A DNA stretch of 64,000 nt from Roseibium alexandrii DFL-11. GTDB taxonomy: Bacteria; Pseudomonadota; Alphaproteobacteria; Rhizobiales; Stappiaceae. Where the stretch lies: the NCBI RefSeq assembly GCF_000158095.2, contig NZ_CM011002.1, forward strand, positions 422,786 through 486,785, written 5' to 3'. This document shows, piece after piece, positions 17,571 to 26,841 of this stretch. Positions within the stretch are counted from its first letter, which is position 1. Every line of letters begins with the position of its first letter. The notes under the pieces are model-generated. The model did no database searches. It saw only the letters and a list, made by a program, of their open reading frames with translations, and was not told where the DNA came from. The translations under genes were made by a program, and so were the position numbers.

Positions 17571-17588
17571 AGTGAGCAGGAGACTGAC

Positions 17589-19559
17589 ATGATTGAACTG
17601 ACCTTCCCCGACAATTCCGTGCGCGCCTATGAAGCTGGGACTTCCGGTCTCGATGTGGCGACCGGTATTTCCAAATCGCTGGCCAAAAAGGCTGTCGCGA
17701 TGACCCTCGACGGGGAACTGAAAGACCTTTCCGATCCGATTGATACGGACGCCAATATCGAGATCGTGACCCGCGATGACCCGCGCGCGCTCGAGCTTAT
17801 CCGGCATGATGCTGCCCACGTCATGGCAGAAGCCGTGCAGGAAATATGGCCGGGTACACAAGTGACCATCGGCCCGGTGATCGAAAACGGATTCTATTAC
17901 GATTTCAAGCGTGTTCACCCGGATACGAAGGACAACTGGCCGTTCACGCAGGATGATTTGCCGGTCATCGAGAAGAAGATGCGCGAGATCATCGCGCGCG
18001 GCGCGCAGTTCACCAAAGAAGTCTGGACCCGGGACGAAGCCAAGACGTATTTCGCGGCGAAGGGCGAGGACTACAAGGTCGAGCTGATCGACGCGATCCC
18101 GGAAGATCAGGACCTCAAGATCTATAAGCAGGGTCAGTGGCTGGACCTGTGTCGTGGCCCGCATATGGTCTCGACCAAACAGATCGGCGACGCCTTCAAG
18201 CTTATGAAGGTGGCAGGTGCCTATTGGCGCGGCGACAGCAACAATGAAATGCTGACCCGCATCTATGCGACCGCCTGGCACAATGAGAAGGAACTGAAAG
18301 GCTACCTTCACATGCTGGAGGAGGCTGAAAAGCGCGACCACCGCAAGCTTGGCCGGGAAATGAACCTGTTTCATTTCCAGGAAGAGGGGCCGGGTGTGGT
18401 CTTCTGGCACCCCAAGGGTTGGGACATTTTCCAGAACCTGATCGCCTACAAGCGCCGCCGCCTGAAGGATGACTACAAGGAAGTCAACGCACCGCAGGTG
18501 CTGCACACGTCCTTGTGGGAAACCTCCGGTCACTGGGCTTGGTACAAGGACAACATGTTCTCTGTCCAATGTGCGGATCCTGAGAGTGAAGATGACCGCA
18601 TTTTTGCGTTGAAGCCGATGAACTGCCCAGGCCACGTCGAGATCTTCAAGCATGGCTTGAAATCCTATCGTGACCTGCCGCTTCGGATGGCGGAGTTTGG
18701 TGTTGTTCACCGCTACGAACCGTCTGGTGCCATGCACGGCTTGATGCGCGTGCGCGGCTTTACTCAGGATGATGCGCACGTCTTCTGTACTGAAGAGCAG
18801 ATGGCGGAAGAGTGCCTGAAGATCAACGACTTGATCCTGTCGGTCTATGAGGACTTCGGGTTTGAAGAGATTGTTGTGAAGCTTTCGACGCGTCCTGAAA
18901 AACGTGTTGGCTCGGATGAGGTTTGGGATCACGCTGAAGCAGTGATGACCAGCGTTCTCAAAACCATCGAGGAGCAATCCGAGGGCCGGATCAAGACCGA
19001 CATCTTGCCGGGCGAGGGCGCCTTCTATGGGCCGAAGTTTGAGTACACCTTGAAGGATGCCATTGGCCGGGACTGGCAGTGCGGGACGACCCAGGTCGAC
19101 TTCAACCTGCCGGAGCGTTTTGGCGCCTTTTATGTCGATAACAACGGCGAGAAAAAAGTGCCTGTGATGATCCACCGGGCCATCTGTGGCTCCATGGAGC
19201 GTTTCCTCGGGATCTTGATCGAGAACTATGCCGGGCACTTCCCGCTGTGGTTCGCACCCTTGCAGATCGTTGTTGCGACCATTACGTCTGAAGCAGATTC
19301 ATATGGTCAGGAAGTGGCCGATCTTCTGAAGTCCAAGGGGCTGAAGGTTGAAACCGACTTCCGCAACGAGAAGATCAACTACAAGGTCCGCGAGCATTCG
19401 CTTGCCAAGGTCCCGGTGATCCTGGTTTGCGGCATGCGGGAAGCGGAAGAGCGTACGGTCAACATCCGTCGTCTTGGTTCCAAAAACCAGACGCCGATGG
19501 GATTGGACGAAGCGGTCGCCGCATTTGTCGAAGAAGCGACGCCGCCGGATCTGAAATGA
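17589..19559 (+). CDS. thrS: threonine-tRNA ligase
   Basis: ThrRS charges tRNA-Thr. The 656-residue protein has the TGS domain (1-60), the editing domain ([10 protein letters not shown] near residue 75, and a DLCRGPH motif near 190), the class II catalytic core (motif 2 in the VHRYEPSG segment, zinc ligands in MNCPGH and later His), motif 3 GSMERF, and the anticodon-binding domain from about 560. The true start is the ATG at 17589 behind AGGAGA; the open frame upstream is non-coding. Confidence 0.97.
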   Translation: MIELTFPDNSVRAYEAGTSGLDVATGISKSLAKKAVAMTLDGELKDLSDPIDTDANIEIVTRDDPRALELIRHDAAHVMAEAVQEIWPGTQVTIGPVIENGFYYDFKRVHPDTKDNWPFTQDDLPVIEKKMREIIARGAQFTKEVWTRDEAKTYFAAKGEDYKVELIDAIPEDQDLKIYKQGQWLDLCRGPHMVSTKQIGDAFKLMKVAGAYWRGDSNNEMLTRIYATAWHNEKELKGYLHMLEEAEKRDHRKLGREMNLFHFQEEGPGVVFWHPKGWDIFQNLIAYKRRRLKDDYKEVNAPQVLHTSLWETSGHWAWYKDNMFSVQCADPESEDDRIFALKPMNCPGHVEIFKHGLKSYRDLPLRMAEFGVVHRYEPSGAMHGLMRVRGFTQDDAHVFCTEEQMAEECLKINDLILSVYEDFGFEEIVVKLSTRPEKRVGSDEVWDHAEAVMTSVLKTIEEQSEGRIKTDILPGEGAFYGPKFEYTLKDAIGRDWQCGTTQVDFNLPERFGAFYVDNNGEKKVPVMIHRAICGSMERFLGILIENYAGHFPLWFAPLQIVVATITSEADSYGQEVADLLKSKGLKVETDFRNEKINYKVREHSLAKVPVILVCGMREAEERTVNIRRLGSKNQTPMGLDEAVAAFVEEATPPDLK

Positions 19560-19597
19560 TTGAACTTCCGTTCTGTTAACGGAAAAAATGCCAGCTT

Positions 19598-19626
19598 GCA
19601 CACTGCCCTTACTTAAGGGCAGTGTG
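19598..19626 (+). terminator. strong hairpin after thrS
   Basis: A perfect 14-bp inverted repeat, GCACACTGCCCTTA (19598-19611) / TAAGGGCAGTGTGC (19613-19626), lies 40 bp past the thrS stop. There is no clear T-run. It is probably a transcript end or RNA-stabilising structure. Confidence 0.65.
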
Positions 19627-19729
19627 CTGTCATAAGGCTGCAACAGAGAGTCTGTTAGAGCGTTTTAATTCCGCCGGTCCGGACGCGGGCAGCGGGTGCA
19701 AACAATGTAACAAACGAAGTCGGCATACC

Positions 19730-20570
19730 GTGGATTACGCAGAATTCAGCTACGCCAACCCAGACCACCATCCACTGAAGCGCATGGTGATCCGGTCGAT
19801 TGAACGCCTGTCAGGGCGCCGGAAGCTTCTTGATCTCTATGAGATCTGGAAACAGTCCATCGTGACCACAGACTATATGTGGAGCGAACTTCTGCGTCTC
19901 ATTAATATCCGCGTATCGGTGGATAGTGGAGAATGGCCGCCCAAGGATGTACCGAACGGGCCGTTGGTTCTGATTGCCAACCACCCGTACGGCATTGGCG
20001 ATGGTCTGGCGATTCTGTCCCTTGCCGAACAACTGGCCGTCCTTCAAAGATCATGATCAACAAGGAGTGCTCAAAGCTTCCGGAGATCCGGCCATTCTCC
20101 TTGCCGGTCATTTTGAGGAACCAAAAGAAGCGCTCAAGACAAATATGGCGACCCGCAAGGAGGCGCTGAAACTCCTGGAAGAAGGCACGACGATTATCGT
20201 GTTTCCAGGTGGAGGCGTGGCAACGGCACAAAAGCCGTTCGGCCGTGCTGAAGAACTGCCATGGAAAACCTTTACCGCGAAGATGATCCGCTCATCCAAA
20301 GCGACCGTCTTGCCGATCCACTTTGAAGGCCAGAATTCCTGGTTGTTCCATCTGGTCAGCCGGTTCTCGCTGACCCTTCGTCTTTCGCTTTACGTCCGCG
20401 AGTTCCGCCGGACACTCGGACAGGCAATCCGGGCAAGGGCAGGGGCGCCAATCCCTTATGAAACCATCTCCGGCTTCAAGGACCAAAAAGAAGTCATGGA
20501 CTTCCTCCAGTCCAAAGTGATGGAAATGGCACCGGCCGAACAAAAAGAGCGGCTGCTCAGCCGTCATTGA
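19730..20570 (+). pseudogene. lysophospholipid acyltransferase family gene with two frameshifts
   Basis: Three overlapping frames together spell one acyltransferase. The first part (GTG at 19730; VDYAEFSYAN to NHPYGIGDG and LAEQL) stops at 20056. The middle (GRPSKIMINKE to PEIRPFSLPV) is in the next frame. The last (FEEPKEALKTN, FPGGGVAT, to the end at 20570) is in a third frame. One missing base near 20035 (CTGGCC where CTGGGCC would restore frame) and another near 20109 explain this. The active-site NHP-x4-D and FPGGG motifs survive. It is either a genuine recent pseudogene or a sequencing error in short repeats. Confidence 0.75.
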
Positions 20571-20622
20571 TCATCGGTCATTTTGTTTCCGGCGTGTCCT
20601 GAAACAGTTTTGCCAAGGGCGA

Positions 20623-21717
20623 TCAGTTCGCCCTTGAGGATCCACTGACCAATTCGCTGATCGAAGAGACCACTTCCACTTCCCGGTCTGCGCCCGGCTC
20701 GACCGTGAATGTATGAAGATAGGTCCTGCCGTTGTTGCGGGCCACTGCCTCATATTCACCTGCCGCAAGAACAAAGTCCGGAAAGGCACCGGTTGCTTCG
20801 ACGACCACGTCACCGCCTGGAGAGAGAACCGACCAGGTGGTGTTGGCGATGGCTTCTCCGCCACGCTCATTGACAAGCTTCAGGGTGATGTCGGCCGCTT
20901 TGTGGAAAATCGTGGCTTCGGTGAGCTTGCCCGGAAGGACCTGGATGTCGGCGCGGATTTCGGCGTTCGCATCCCCGTACCGGCTAACAATGTGGTAAGT
21001 GTCTGCGTTCAACCGGATGATTGAACCAGGCTTCACGCTGCTGGCGATCAGATCCCGTTCGCCGCGCTGATCGAATTCCCGACTGTAAATGTCGAACGTC
21101 ACCGGTCCGCTTTCTAAAGGAGCACCGTCCGGCAGCGTGGCGTCGAATTTGATGCCGCCGGCATTCAACGTCACCATCTTCGACAGGACTTCCTTGCCGA
21201 TCACGATCCGGTTGGTAGCCTGAGCGTAGCCGTAGGATGTGTGGATCATGTAGGCACCTGGATCCAAACGGAACTCGGCGTCCCCGCCTTTCGACGTGGC
21301 AATCAACTGAAGCCGGCCATCCGCGTTGGTCGTTTCGGAGTAGATGCGCCAAATGAGATTGTCGTTCAGAGGTTGGCTGTCCCGCGTCAGCTTCGCCATC
21401 AGATAAAGTGCGCCGCCATCCAGCCCTTCGGCTGTCCCTTGAATGCTCCCGGATGCGGGCGCGTAGGGAACGAGCGTATTGTCCGAGAACAATGGTTCCG
21501 GTTCACGATCGAGAAGGTTCTGAATGGGTTCTTGAGACGCCGCGGACGGTGCGTTCGGATCCGGCTTCATGGCAGGCGGCATCGGCGCATTGGTCTGGGC
21601 CTGTGCTGTGCCAGGAAGCGCTGAAATCAGCACCGCGCAGAGCGCAGTCATCACAAATCGCTGCACCTTGGCGCGCGTGTCTTTGATCCGGTTCAACAAA
21701 GTCGTTGGATTCTGCAT
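20623..21717 (-). CDS. exported protein with repeated beta-sandwich-like units, unknown function
   Basis: This 364-residue protein has a signal peptide (basic start, MTALCAVLISALPGTAQAQ, cut near residue 42) and a Pro/Asn-rich linker, followed by several related ~90-residue segments resembling carboxypeptidase-regulatory or Ig-like folds (DPGAYMIHTSYGYAQA, NADTYHIVSRYGDA, AAGEYEAVARNNGRTY). Each ends in a G/D-x-Y-x-[VI] strand followed by a Tyr/Arg-rich turn. A periplasmic or surface structural role is possible. No named family is recognised. Confidence 0.6.
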   Translation of the reverse strand: MQNPTTLLNRIKDTRAKVQRFVMTALCAVLISALPGTAQAQTNAPMPPAMKPDPNAPSAASQEPIQNLLDREPEPLFSDNTLVPYAPASGSIQGTAEGLDGGALYLMAKLTRDSQPLNDNLIWRIYSETTNADGRLQLIATSKGGDAEFRLDPGAYMIHTSYGYAQATNRIVIGKEVLSKMVTLNAGGIKFDATLPDGAPLESGPVTFDIYSREFDQRGERDLIASSVKPGSIIRLNADTYHIVSRYGDANAEIRADIQVLPGKLTEATIFHKAADITLKLVNERGGEAIANTTWSVLSPGGDVVVEATGAFPDFVLAAGEYEAVARNNGRTYLHTFTVEPGADREVEVVSSISELVSGSSRAN

Positions 21718-21856
21718 GCCCACTTATTATCGTTTTGGCCAAGCGATGTCATCTGGTCAGCGGTGCCTTCCAGCTTGTTTCTTGTAATGGACCTTAAAAT
21801 TTGGCGAATTCAAGACCTGAAGAGTGCAGTTGACAAATCCCAACAATCAATTAGGT

Positions 21857-21880
21857 AGATAGTTGCAAATGAAACTATCT
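21857..21880. promoter_or_regulatory. 24-bp palindrome, MarR-like operator
   Basis: The AGATAGTT (21857-21864) and AACTATCT (21873-21880) arms flank GCAAATGA. The TAGTTGC...ACTA layout is typical of MarR-family operators. It lies 17 bp before the nitroreductase start, so a repressor bound here would block the operon. Confidence 0.5.
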
Positions 21881-21897
21881 GCGGAAAGGCAGACCGA

Positions 21898-22494
21898 ATG
21901 TCCGAGTTTGGCAGGGGATCACCTCAAACCTTGGAGTTTTTGCGGACCCGCCGGTCACACCCATCTGTCACCATGTCGGCGCCTGGCCCGGATGATGCCC
22001 AGCTCACAGATCTGTTGACCATTGCCGCACGCGTTCCTGACCACGGAAAACTCGCGCCTTGGCGCTTCATCACTTACCGGGCACCGCAGGGCGAAAGGAT
22101 CGGGGCCTTCCTTTCAGAGCTTTATGCCAGAAAGAACGGACCGCTTGATGAAGCCCAGACCGACAAGGAACGCACGCGGTTTACGCGCGCGCCTGTGGTT
22201 GTCGGTGTGGTCAGCCAGGCCGCAGAGCACCCCAAAATACCCATCTGGGAACAGCAGCTTTCTGCCGGCGCAGTTTGCATGACCCTTGTTTCTGCAGCCG
22301 CTGCTGCTGGCTTTGCCTCCCAATGGCTGACGGAGTGGTATGCCTTTGACGAAGAAGCGGGACGTTATCTCGGTCTTCAAGACGGTGAGCGGTTTGCAGG
22401 TTTTATTCATATCGGAACAGCCACGCAGCCGCCCGTTGAACGTCCGCGGCCGGATCTTTCCGAAATTACTTCCAACTGGACGGAAACGGACTGA
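21898..22494 (+). CDS. nitroreductase family protein
   Basis: This 198-residue flavoprotein resembles the YdjA-type minimal nitroreductases. Segments include FLRTRRSHPSVT (FMN phosphate contact), ARVPDHGKLAPWRF, and SAGAVCMTLVSAAAAAGFASQWLT. It is likely an NAD(P)H-dependent FMN reductase acting on nitro or quinone compounds. The flavin reductase gene starts 2 bp after its stop, so they form an operon preceded by a palindromic operator. Confidence 0.9.
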   Translation: MSEFGRGSPQTLEFLRTRRSHPSVTMSAPGPDDAQLTDLLTIAARVPDHGKLAPWRFITYRAPQGERIGAFLSELYARKNGPLDEAQTDKERTRFTRAPVVVGVVSQAAEHPKIPIWEQQLSAGAVCMTLVSAAAAAGFASQWLTEWYAFDEEAGRYLGLQDGERFAGFIHIGTATQPPVERPRPDLSEITSNWTETD

Positions 22495-22496
22495 AC

Positions 22497-23099
22497 ATGT
22501 TCTACGAAACGGAAAAAAACGATCACGGACTGCCGCACAATCCCTTCAAGGCGATCATCGCACCGCGGCCGATCGGCTGGATTTCCAGCGTCGACACGGA
22601 TGGGAAAACCAATCTGGCTCCCTACAGTTTCTTCAACTGTGTCTGCGACACACCGCCGATCGTGATGTTCTCTTCGTCCAACTATAAAGACAGCGCTGCC
22701 AATATTGATGCGACCGGCGAATTTGTCTGCAACATGGCAAGCTACGATCTTAAAGACGAGATGAACCTTTCATCCGCAGCAGTTCCGCACGAGAAGTCTG
22801 AATTTGAGTTGACCGGTCTGGAAATGGCTCAATCCAATCTCGTTAGCGTCCCCCGGGTTGCCAAAGCGGCAACAGCTCTGGAGTGCAAGCATCTTCAGAC
22901 CATCCGTATGAAAGGTCTCGACGGAACCGACACGAACAGCTGGGTCATCTTCGGTCAGGTGGTCGGGGTGCATATTTCCGATGATGTGATCGTCAACGGC
23001 ATGGTGGACGTGACCCGCTACAAGCCGCTCTCCCGCCTCGGCTACATGGATTACGCCGTTGTGACGGAAGTATTTCAGATGGGCCGTCCCAAAGTCTGA
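22497..23099 (+). CDS. flavin reductase family protein
   Basis: This 200-residue FMN-binding split-barrel protein has the opening MFYETEKNDHGLPHNPFKAIIAPRPIGW and the IAPRPIGWISS and APYSFFN motifs typical of the flavin reductase-like (DIM6/NTAB) family. Proteins of this group bind FMN and may reduce flavin for a partner or act on small substrates. It is tightly coupled (2 bp) to the nitroreductase. Confidence 0.9.
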   Translation: MFYETEKNDHGLPHNPFKAIIAPRPIGWISSVDTDGKTNLAPYSFFNCVCDTPPIVMFSSSNYKDSAANIDATGEFVCNMASYDLKDEMNLSSAAVPHEKSEFELTGLEMAQSNLVSVPRVAKAATALECKHLQTIRMKGLDGTDTNSWVIFGQVVGVHISDDVIVNGMVDVTRYKPLSRLGYMDYAVVTEVFQMGRPKV

Positions 23100-23346
23100 G
23101 TATCTGACCGAGAATCGACAAGGCGCTGCAGTGGTCAGCGTCTTGTCTCATTATGAAACAATGAATTTTCCGTCCAGCAACTAATTTGTCCCAAATAATT
23201 CCGGACCAACTCGGCAATTTTTTCCCAAGAAAAATCGCAGGAAACAGCCAAAGTCCACAAATGCCTGAGATCGCATTGGCATAGTTACGTAGGAGCCGTT
23301 AGGTTTTCGTTTCTCTAATAAATGAATCGGTCCCACCTGTGGCTTG

Positions 23347-23361
23347 TTAAGGTTTTGTTAA
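23347..23361. promoter_or_regulatory. CtrA box TTAA-N7-TTAA
   Basis: TTAA (23347-23350), GGTTTTG, TTAA (23358-23361) is an exact CtrA full site 56 bp before the transglycosylase ATG. A second TTAA with a degenerate partner lies near 23380. The position suits activation of a cell-cycle or motility gene. Confidence 0.55.
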
Positions 23362-23417
23362 CCTTTTTGGCGCGAAAGTTAACGAAGTAATAATTATTTT
23401 CGTCGAGGAGGCCAGTC

Positions 23418-24827
23418 ATGCGGGTTGCTGACACTACCTCGGTCGCGTCTAGGATCGAGCTTGCGTTTCAGTCTGCGAGTACATCCACAGGAACGTCGTT
23501 TGACTATCTTGTGAAAACAGCCGCACGGGAATCTTCGTTTAATCCGTCGGCCAAGGCAAAAACATCGAGTGCTACAGGCTTATTTCAATTCATAGAGTCC
23601 ACCTGGCTCGAAACAATGAAACAGGCCGGTCCCAAGCACGGGTTGGACAAGTACGCGGACCATATTCAGCGGTCCAAAAGCGGCAAGTATTATGTCAACG
23701 ATCCCCAGATGCGCCGGGAAATCCTCGATCTTCGCAAGGATCCGGAAATTTCGTCTGTTATGGCGGGGGCGTTAACCCAGAAGAACGCACAGTATCTTGA
23801 GCGCCGGATTGGCCGTGAGCCGACTGACGGCGAACTCTACATGGCGCATTTCCTTGGTGCGAATGGTGCGAGCCGCTTGATCGAAAAGACAGCTGCCAAT
23901 CCCGATATGCGCGCCGATCAGGTGTTTTCCGCACAAGCGCGGGCCAACAAGCCGATCTTCTACCATCGCAATGGCCAGGCCCGGTCCATGGAAGAAGTGT
24001 ATCAGGTGATTGTGTCCAAGCATGATGCAGTCAACATGATTGCTGAAGCCGGCGGACGTAAAAACCTTAGGACCTCTGGCGAGCTTTTGAACGTTGCAGC
24101 TCTGCCCAATGCAAAGCCGGGATCTGGAGCACCGGTAACGGCACCGGTTCCGTTTGATGATCTGGCAGGTGATCCGGCTGCAGCTTTTGCGATGCGGTCC
24201 AAACCGCAGCCGCCGAGCATGATGGCAGCGGCAAAGCCGAAGGACTTTGATCATTTGGCAGGGGATCCGGCCGCGCAATTCGCGATGCGGTCCAAGCCGA
24301 ATGCACCGGTGCAAATGGCGGCGGCGACAGTGCCCGTCCAGCCCGAACTGCCGCTGGACCTTCCTGAAACGGTTGCAAAGGCGCCTGTTCCGGAGGGGCG
24401 TCCGCAGACAGTCGCGGAAGCCGATCCGGATGCGATCGATCCGGCGCAACCTCAAGCACAGGCACAGCAGGTGGCGAGCGCGCAGCGGCCTGATCCGGAT
24501 GACCCGCGTGATGCCAGCATCAACCAGGCCCCGGATCAAACCGCGAGCCGTGTGTTGTCGGCGTTCCAGGCAGCCCAGACCGCGAATCCGTTTGAAGCTT
24601 TGTTCCGCAATGATCCCGGTTCCGATCAGGCAGGCGTTAATCCAAGGTTTGCCTCTGCCTTTGCGGCTGTTGAAGAGGCTGCGCTTTACAGCGCCGTGTC
24701 CGGAGCATCTACACAGGTGGCTGCGCAGGAATTGGCCCTTGTCAATCAGGGTGGTCCACTCGACCTCACACGGTTTCTACGATTGAAGGCTCAGGAAGAG
24801 CAGAAAGACCTACTGCCTCCGGCTTAA
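23418..24827 (+). CDS. transglycosylase SLT domain-containing protein
   Basis: This 469-residue protein starts with a lysozyme-like SLT domain: the catalytic Glu in RESSFNP near residue 39, SATGLFQFI, and FLGANGAS near 155. It then has a Pro/Ala-rich linker containing two copies of D-x-LAGDPAA-x-FAMRSKP (near 250 and 280) and a C-terminal domain from about 385. No signal peptide is evident, as in some flagellum- or pilus-linked transglycosylases (PleA-like), so export would need another route. AGGAGG precedes the start. The upstream CtrA box fits polarity or motility. Confidence 0.85.
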   Translation: MRVADTTSVASRIELAFQSASTSTGTSFDYLVKTAARESSFNPSAKAKTSSATGLFQFIESTWLETMKQAGPKHGLDKYADHIQRSKSGKYYVNDPQMRREILDLRKDPEISSVMAGALTQKNAQYLERRIGREPTDGELYMAHFLGANGASRLIEKTAANPDMRADQVFSAQARANKPIFYHRNGQARSMEEVYQVIVSKHDAVNMIAEAGGRKNLRTSGELLNVAALPNAKPGSGAPVTAPVPFDDLAGDPAAAFAMRSKPQPPSMMAAAKPKDFDHLAGDPAAQFAMRSKPNAPVQMAAATVPVQPELPLDLPETVAKAPVPEGRPQTVAEADPDAIDPAQPQAQAQQVASAQRPDPDDPRDASINQAPDQTASRVLSAFQAAQTANPFEALFRNDPGSDQAGVNPRFASAFAAVEEAALYSAVSGASTQVAAQELALVNQGGPLDLTRFLRLKAQEEQKDLLPPA

Positions 24828-24870
24828 GTTCCGGAGGCTGCAGACAGGCGGGGGCATGTCAAATTTATGG

Positions 24871-24885
24871 TGAACGGATCGTTAA
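24871..24885. promoter_or_regulatory. near-consensus CtrA box (TGAA-N7-TTAA)
   Basis: One mismatch to TTAA-N7-TTAA, located 51 bp before the DUF2336 start. It is supported mainly by its partner box upstream of the preceding gene. Confidence 0.35.
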
Positions 24886-24936
24886 GTCTTTGATGTCAGG
24901 ATACTGGAAATACTATTCAGGACTGACGTTAAGAGC

Positions 24937-26097
24937 ATGACCGTTCACGACATTCTGCACCTCACCGACACTGAACAAGGCGGCCTCGATATCGAGGCGG
25001 CGCGGACCTACGCAGAACGTTATTTGGCTGCCGAAGAGGGCAGCCTGGAACGGAAAACCATGGCGGCAGCACTTACAGTTCTTCTGGATGATCCGAGCCG
25101 GCCGGTTCGCAAGACCGTCGCAAAGGTACTGGCTGCGAGCGCGCATGCACCCGGACACGTTATCCGTTTTCTCGCGCAGGACGTGGACGAGATTGCAGTC
25201 CTTGTTCTGAAATCTTCCCCGCTTTTGAACGAAACTGAGCTGGTGGATCTTCTGGCCGAGGGCAGTCCAGCAGTTCAGTGCGCCATCGCAGAGCGCGAAT
25301 TTGTCCCTGCTGGTGTCAGCGCGGCTATGTGCGAAGTTGCTGACGAAGCGGCCTGTATGGCCTTGCTCAAGAATCCTGGGGCTACAGTTTTAAAATCGTC
25401 CCTGGTGCGGCTTGCCGAACGCTTTGAGCAACACCCTGATCTCTGCGATCAGTTGCTGAAACTCGGCGATCTGCCAATTCCTGTGCGCTACGAGCTGTTG
25501 ATGGGGCTTGCGCAGAACCTTGAAAACCATCCCGTTGTTTTGGAGCGTGTTCCAGAGCATCAGCGCGATGTGTTCCTGTCGGATGCAATTGATAAAGTCG
25601 TCCTCCGCCTCGCGCTTGAGGCAAAAGATGACGATCTTCCCGAATTCGTGGAACACTTGCGGGCATGTGGCCGCCTGAACACGCGTCTGTTGCTTCGGGC
25701 CGTTTGTTGCGGCCGTCTACGCTTTTTTGCGGCAGCTCTGGCAAACCTTGGCAACATGCCGCTCCCACGCCTGTGCAAAGTTTTGCTGACTGTCCGCCGG
25801 GCGGCACTGCAAGCTGTTCTGAGAAAGGCCGGTTTGCCGATCCGGTCACACCAGGCGTTCCTGCTTGCGATCGACATTACCCGCAAGGCTGAGGCTGACT
25901 TCAGCTATGACCTTGCCCTGGAAGAAGCGCGGTCTTTAACCGAAGCGTTGCTGTCTGAAATGCAAGACGGTGCTTTTGGGGCTGATGAGGATATCAATGC
26001 ATTCCTGCGCCGGTTTGCGATCGATGTCGCCCGCCTTGAGGCACGCTCGGTTCTGAAGAAGAGCGCCGGAGATCTTCGCTCGGTCAATGCTGCGTGA
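24937..26097 (+). CDS. DUF2336 domain-containing protein
   Basis: This 386-residue, largely helical, HEAT-like protein has repeated LLDDPSRPVRKTVAKVLA, VRFLAQDVDEIAVLVL and LL-x-x-GSPAVQCAI units. The DUF2336 family is alphaproteobacterial; its members are suspected scaffold or signalling proteins. It follows the transglycosylase, with its own CtrA-like box, and converges on an Hpt gene. No biochemical role is assigned. Confidence 0.85.
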   Translation: MTVHDILHLTDTEQGGLDIEAARTYAERYLAAEEGSLERKTMAAALTVLLDDPSRPVRKTVAKVLAASAHAPGHVIRFLAQDVDEIAVLVLKSSPLLNETELVDLLAEGSPAVQCAIAEREFVPAGVSAAMCEVADEAACMALLKNPGATVLKSSLVRLAERFEQHPDLCDQLLKLGDLPIPVRYELLMGLAQNLENHPVVLERVPEHQRDVFLSDAIDKVVLRLALEAKDDDLPEFVEHLRACGRLNTRLLLRAVCCGRLRFFAAALANLGNMPLPRLCKVLLTVRRAALQAVLRKAGLPIRSHQAFLLAIDITRKAEADFSYDLALEEARSLTEALLSEMQDGAFGADEDINAFLRRFAIDVARLEARSVLKKSAGDLRSVNAA

Positions 26098-26163
26098 TTG
26101 CCAACACCGGATAGCTTTGGTGTGCGGAGCAGGAGACTTATCCAAAATACGACAGGTAACCAG

Positions 26164-26179
26164 TCAGCCTTTAGGCTGA
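26164..26179. terminator. short hairpin between convergent genes
   Basis: TCAGCC/GGCTGA with a 4-nt loop lies between the convergent DUF2336 and Hpt genes. It is a weak but well-placed terminator candidate. Confidence 0.4.
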
Positions 26180-26189
26180 TCGTGGTCTC

Positions 26190-26717
26190 TTAGCTCTCGT
26201 CTGTTTCTTTGGCCGGGAACTGGGCAACATAGGTGTTGGTCGCAGTGCGCAGCGTTTCCAAAAGCTCGACACCGGTTTTGTTGGCGGTGTCCTTTGCGCC
26301 TTCAATCACCATCGCCCGGATTGCTTCCACAAATCCTTCCGCGAGCCCCACTGGCAGATCGTTCGGTGTTGGAATGTTTTCCAAGAGGTGACAGAAACTT
26401 GAGGCAACGTCGCCTACGAGTGGAAAACCGAGCGTAAGCGCCTGGCCCTTGATGTTGTGGGCCGATTGATAAAGGACATCAATCGTTTCGGAGGAAATGC
26501 CGTCTGTCTTGACGGAGTCCCAAGCACCCACGAGGGTTTTGGCTTCGTTTTCCATCCAGTTGCCAAAATGAGGAGCGATCCTTTGCAGTGCAGCTTCTGC
26601 AGCTTTCACCGGATCAAACTTGCGCGCCTCGCGAGGTGTCAGTTCACGGACTTTCTTCCGCAAATCTGTCGGCGGCTGCAGAACTTCGTAGTCTTGATCC
26701 GGAGCGGTTTCAGCCAT
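26190..26717 (-). CDS. Hpt (histidine phosphotransfer) domain protein
   Basis: In this 175-residue protein, an N-terminal charged region (about 1-45) precedes an Hpt helical bundle with the phosphorylatable His in AHNIKGQALTLGF (H-x-x-KG pattern) near residue 87. Stand-alone Hpt proteins relay phosphate between hybrid kinases and response regulators. It lies next to DUF2336 and near CtrA boxes, which suggests a signalling module, but no kinase is adjacent. Confidence 0.85.
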   Translation of the reverse strand: MAETAPDQDYEVLQPPTDLRKKVRELTPREARKFDPVKAAEAALQRIAPHFGNWMENEAKTLVGAWDSVKTDGISSETIDVLYQSAHNIKGQALTLGFPLVGDVASSFCHLLENIPTPNDLPVGLAEGFVEAIRAMVIEGAKDTANKTGVELLETLRTATNTYVAQFPAKETDES

Positions 26718-26841
26718 TGCGGCAGGGTCCTCATCGTTGCAGTGAGCGGTAACTCACGGTCGCCAGTATGCGTAAACAACTTTAACAGGGCCTTTCCCGC
26801 CGCCAAGTCTTTCGCGGCAACCTGCCAACTCGCGCGCGGCT

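Noticed and set aside
17532..19238. 568-codon open frame on the minus strand opposite thrS
   Set aside because: It mirrors the codons of thrS, has no ribosome site and no family motifs; it is a GC-codon shadow.
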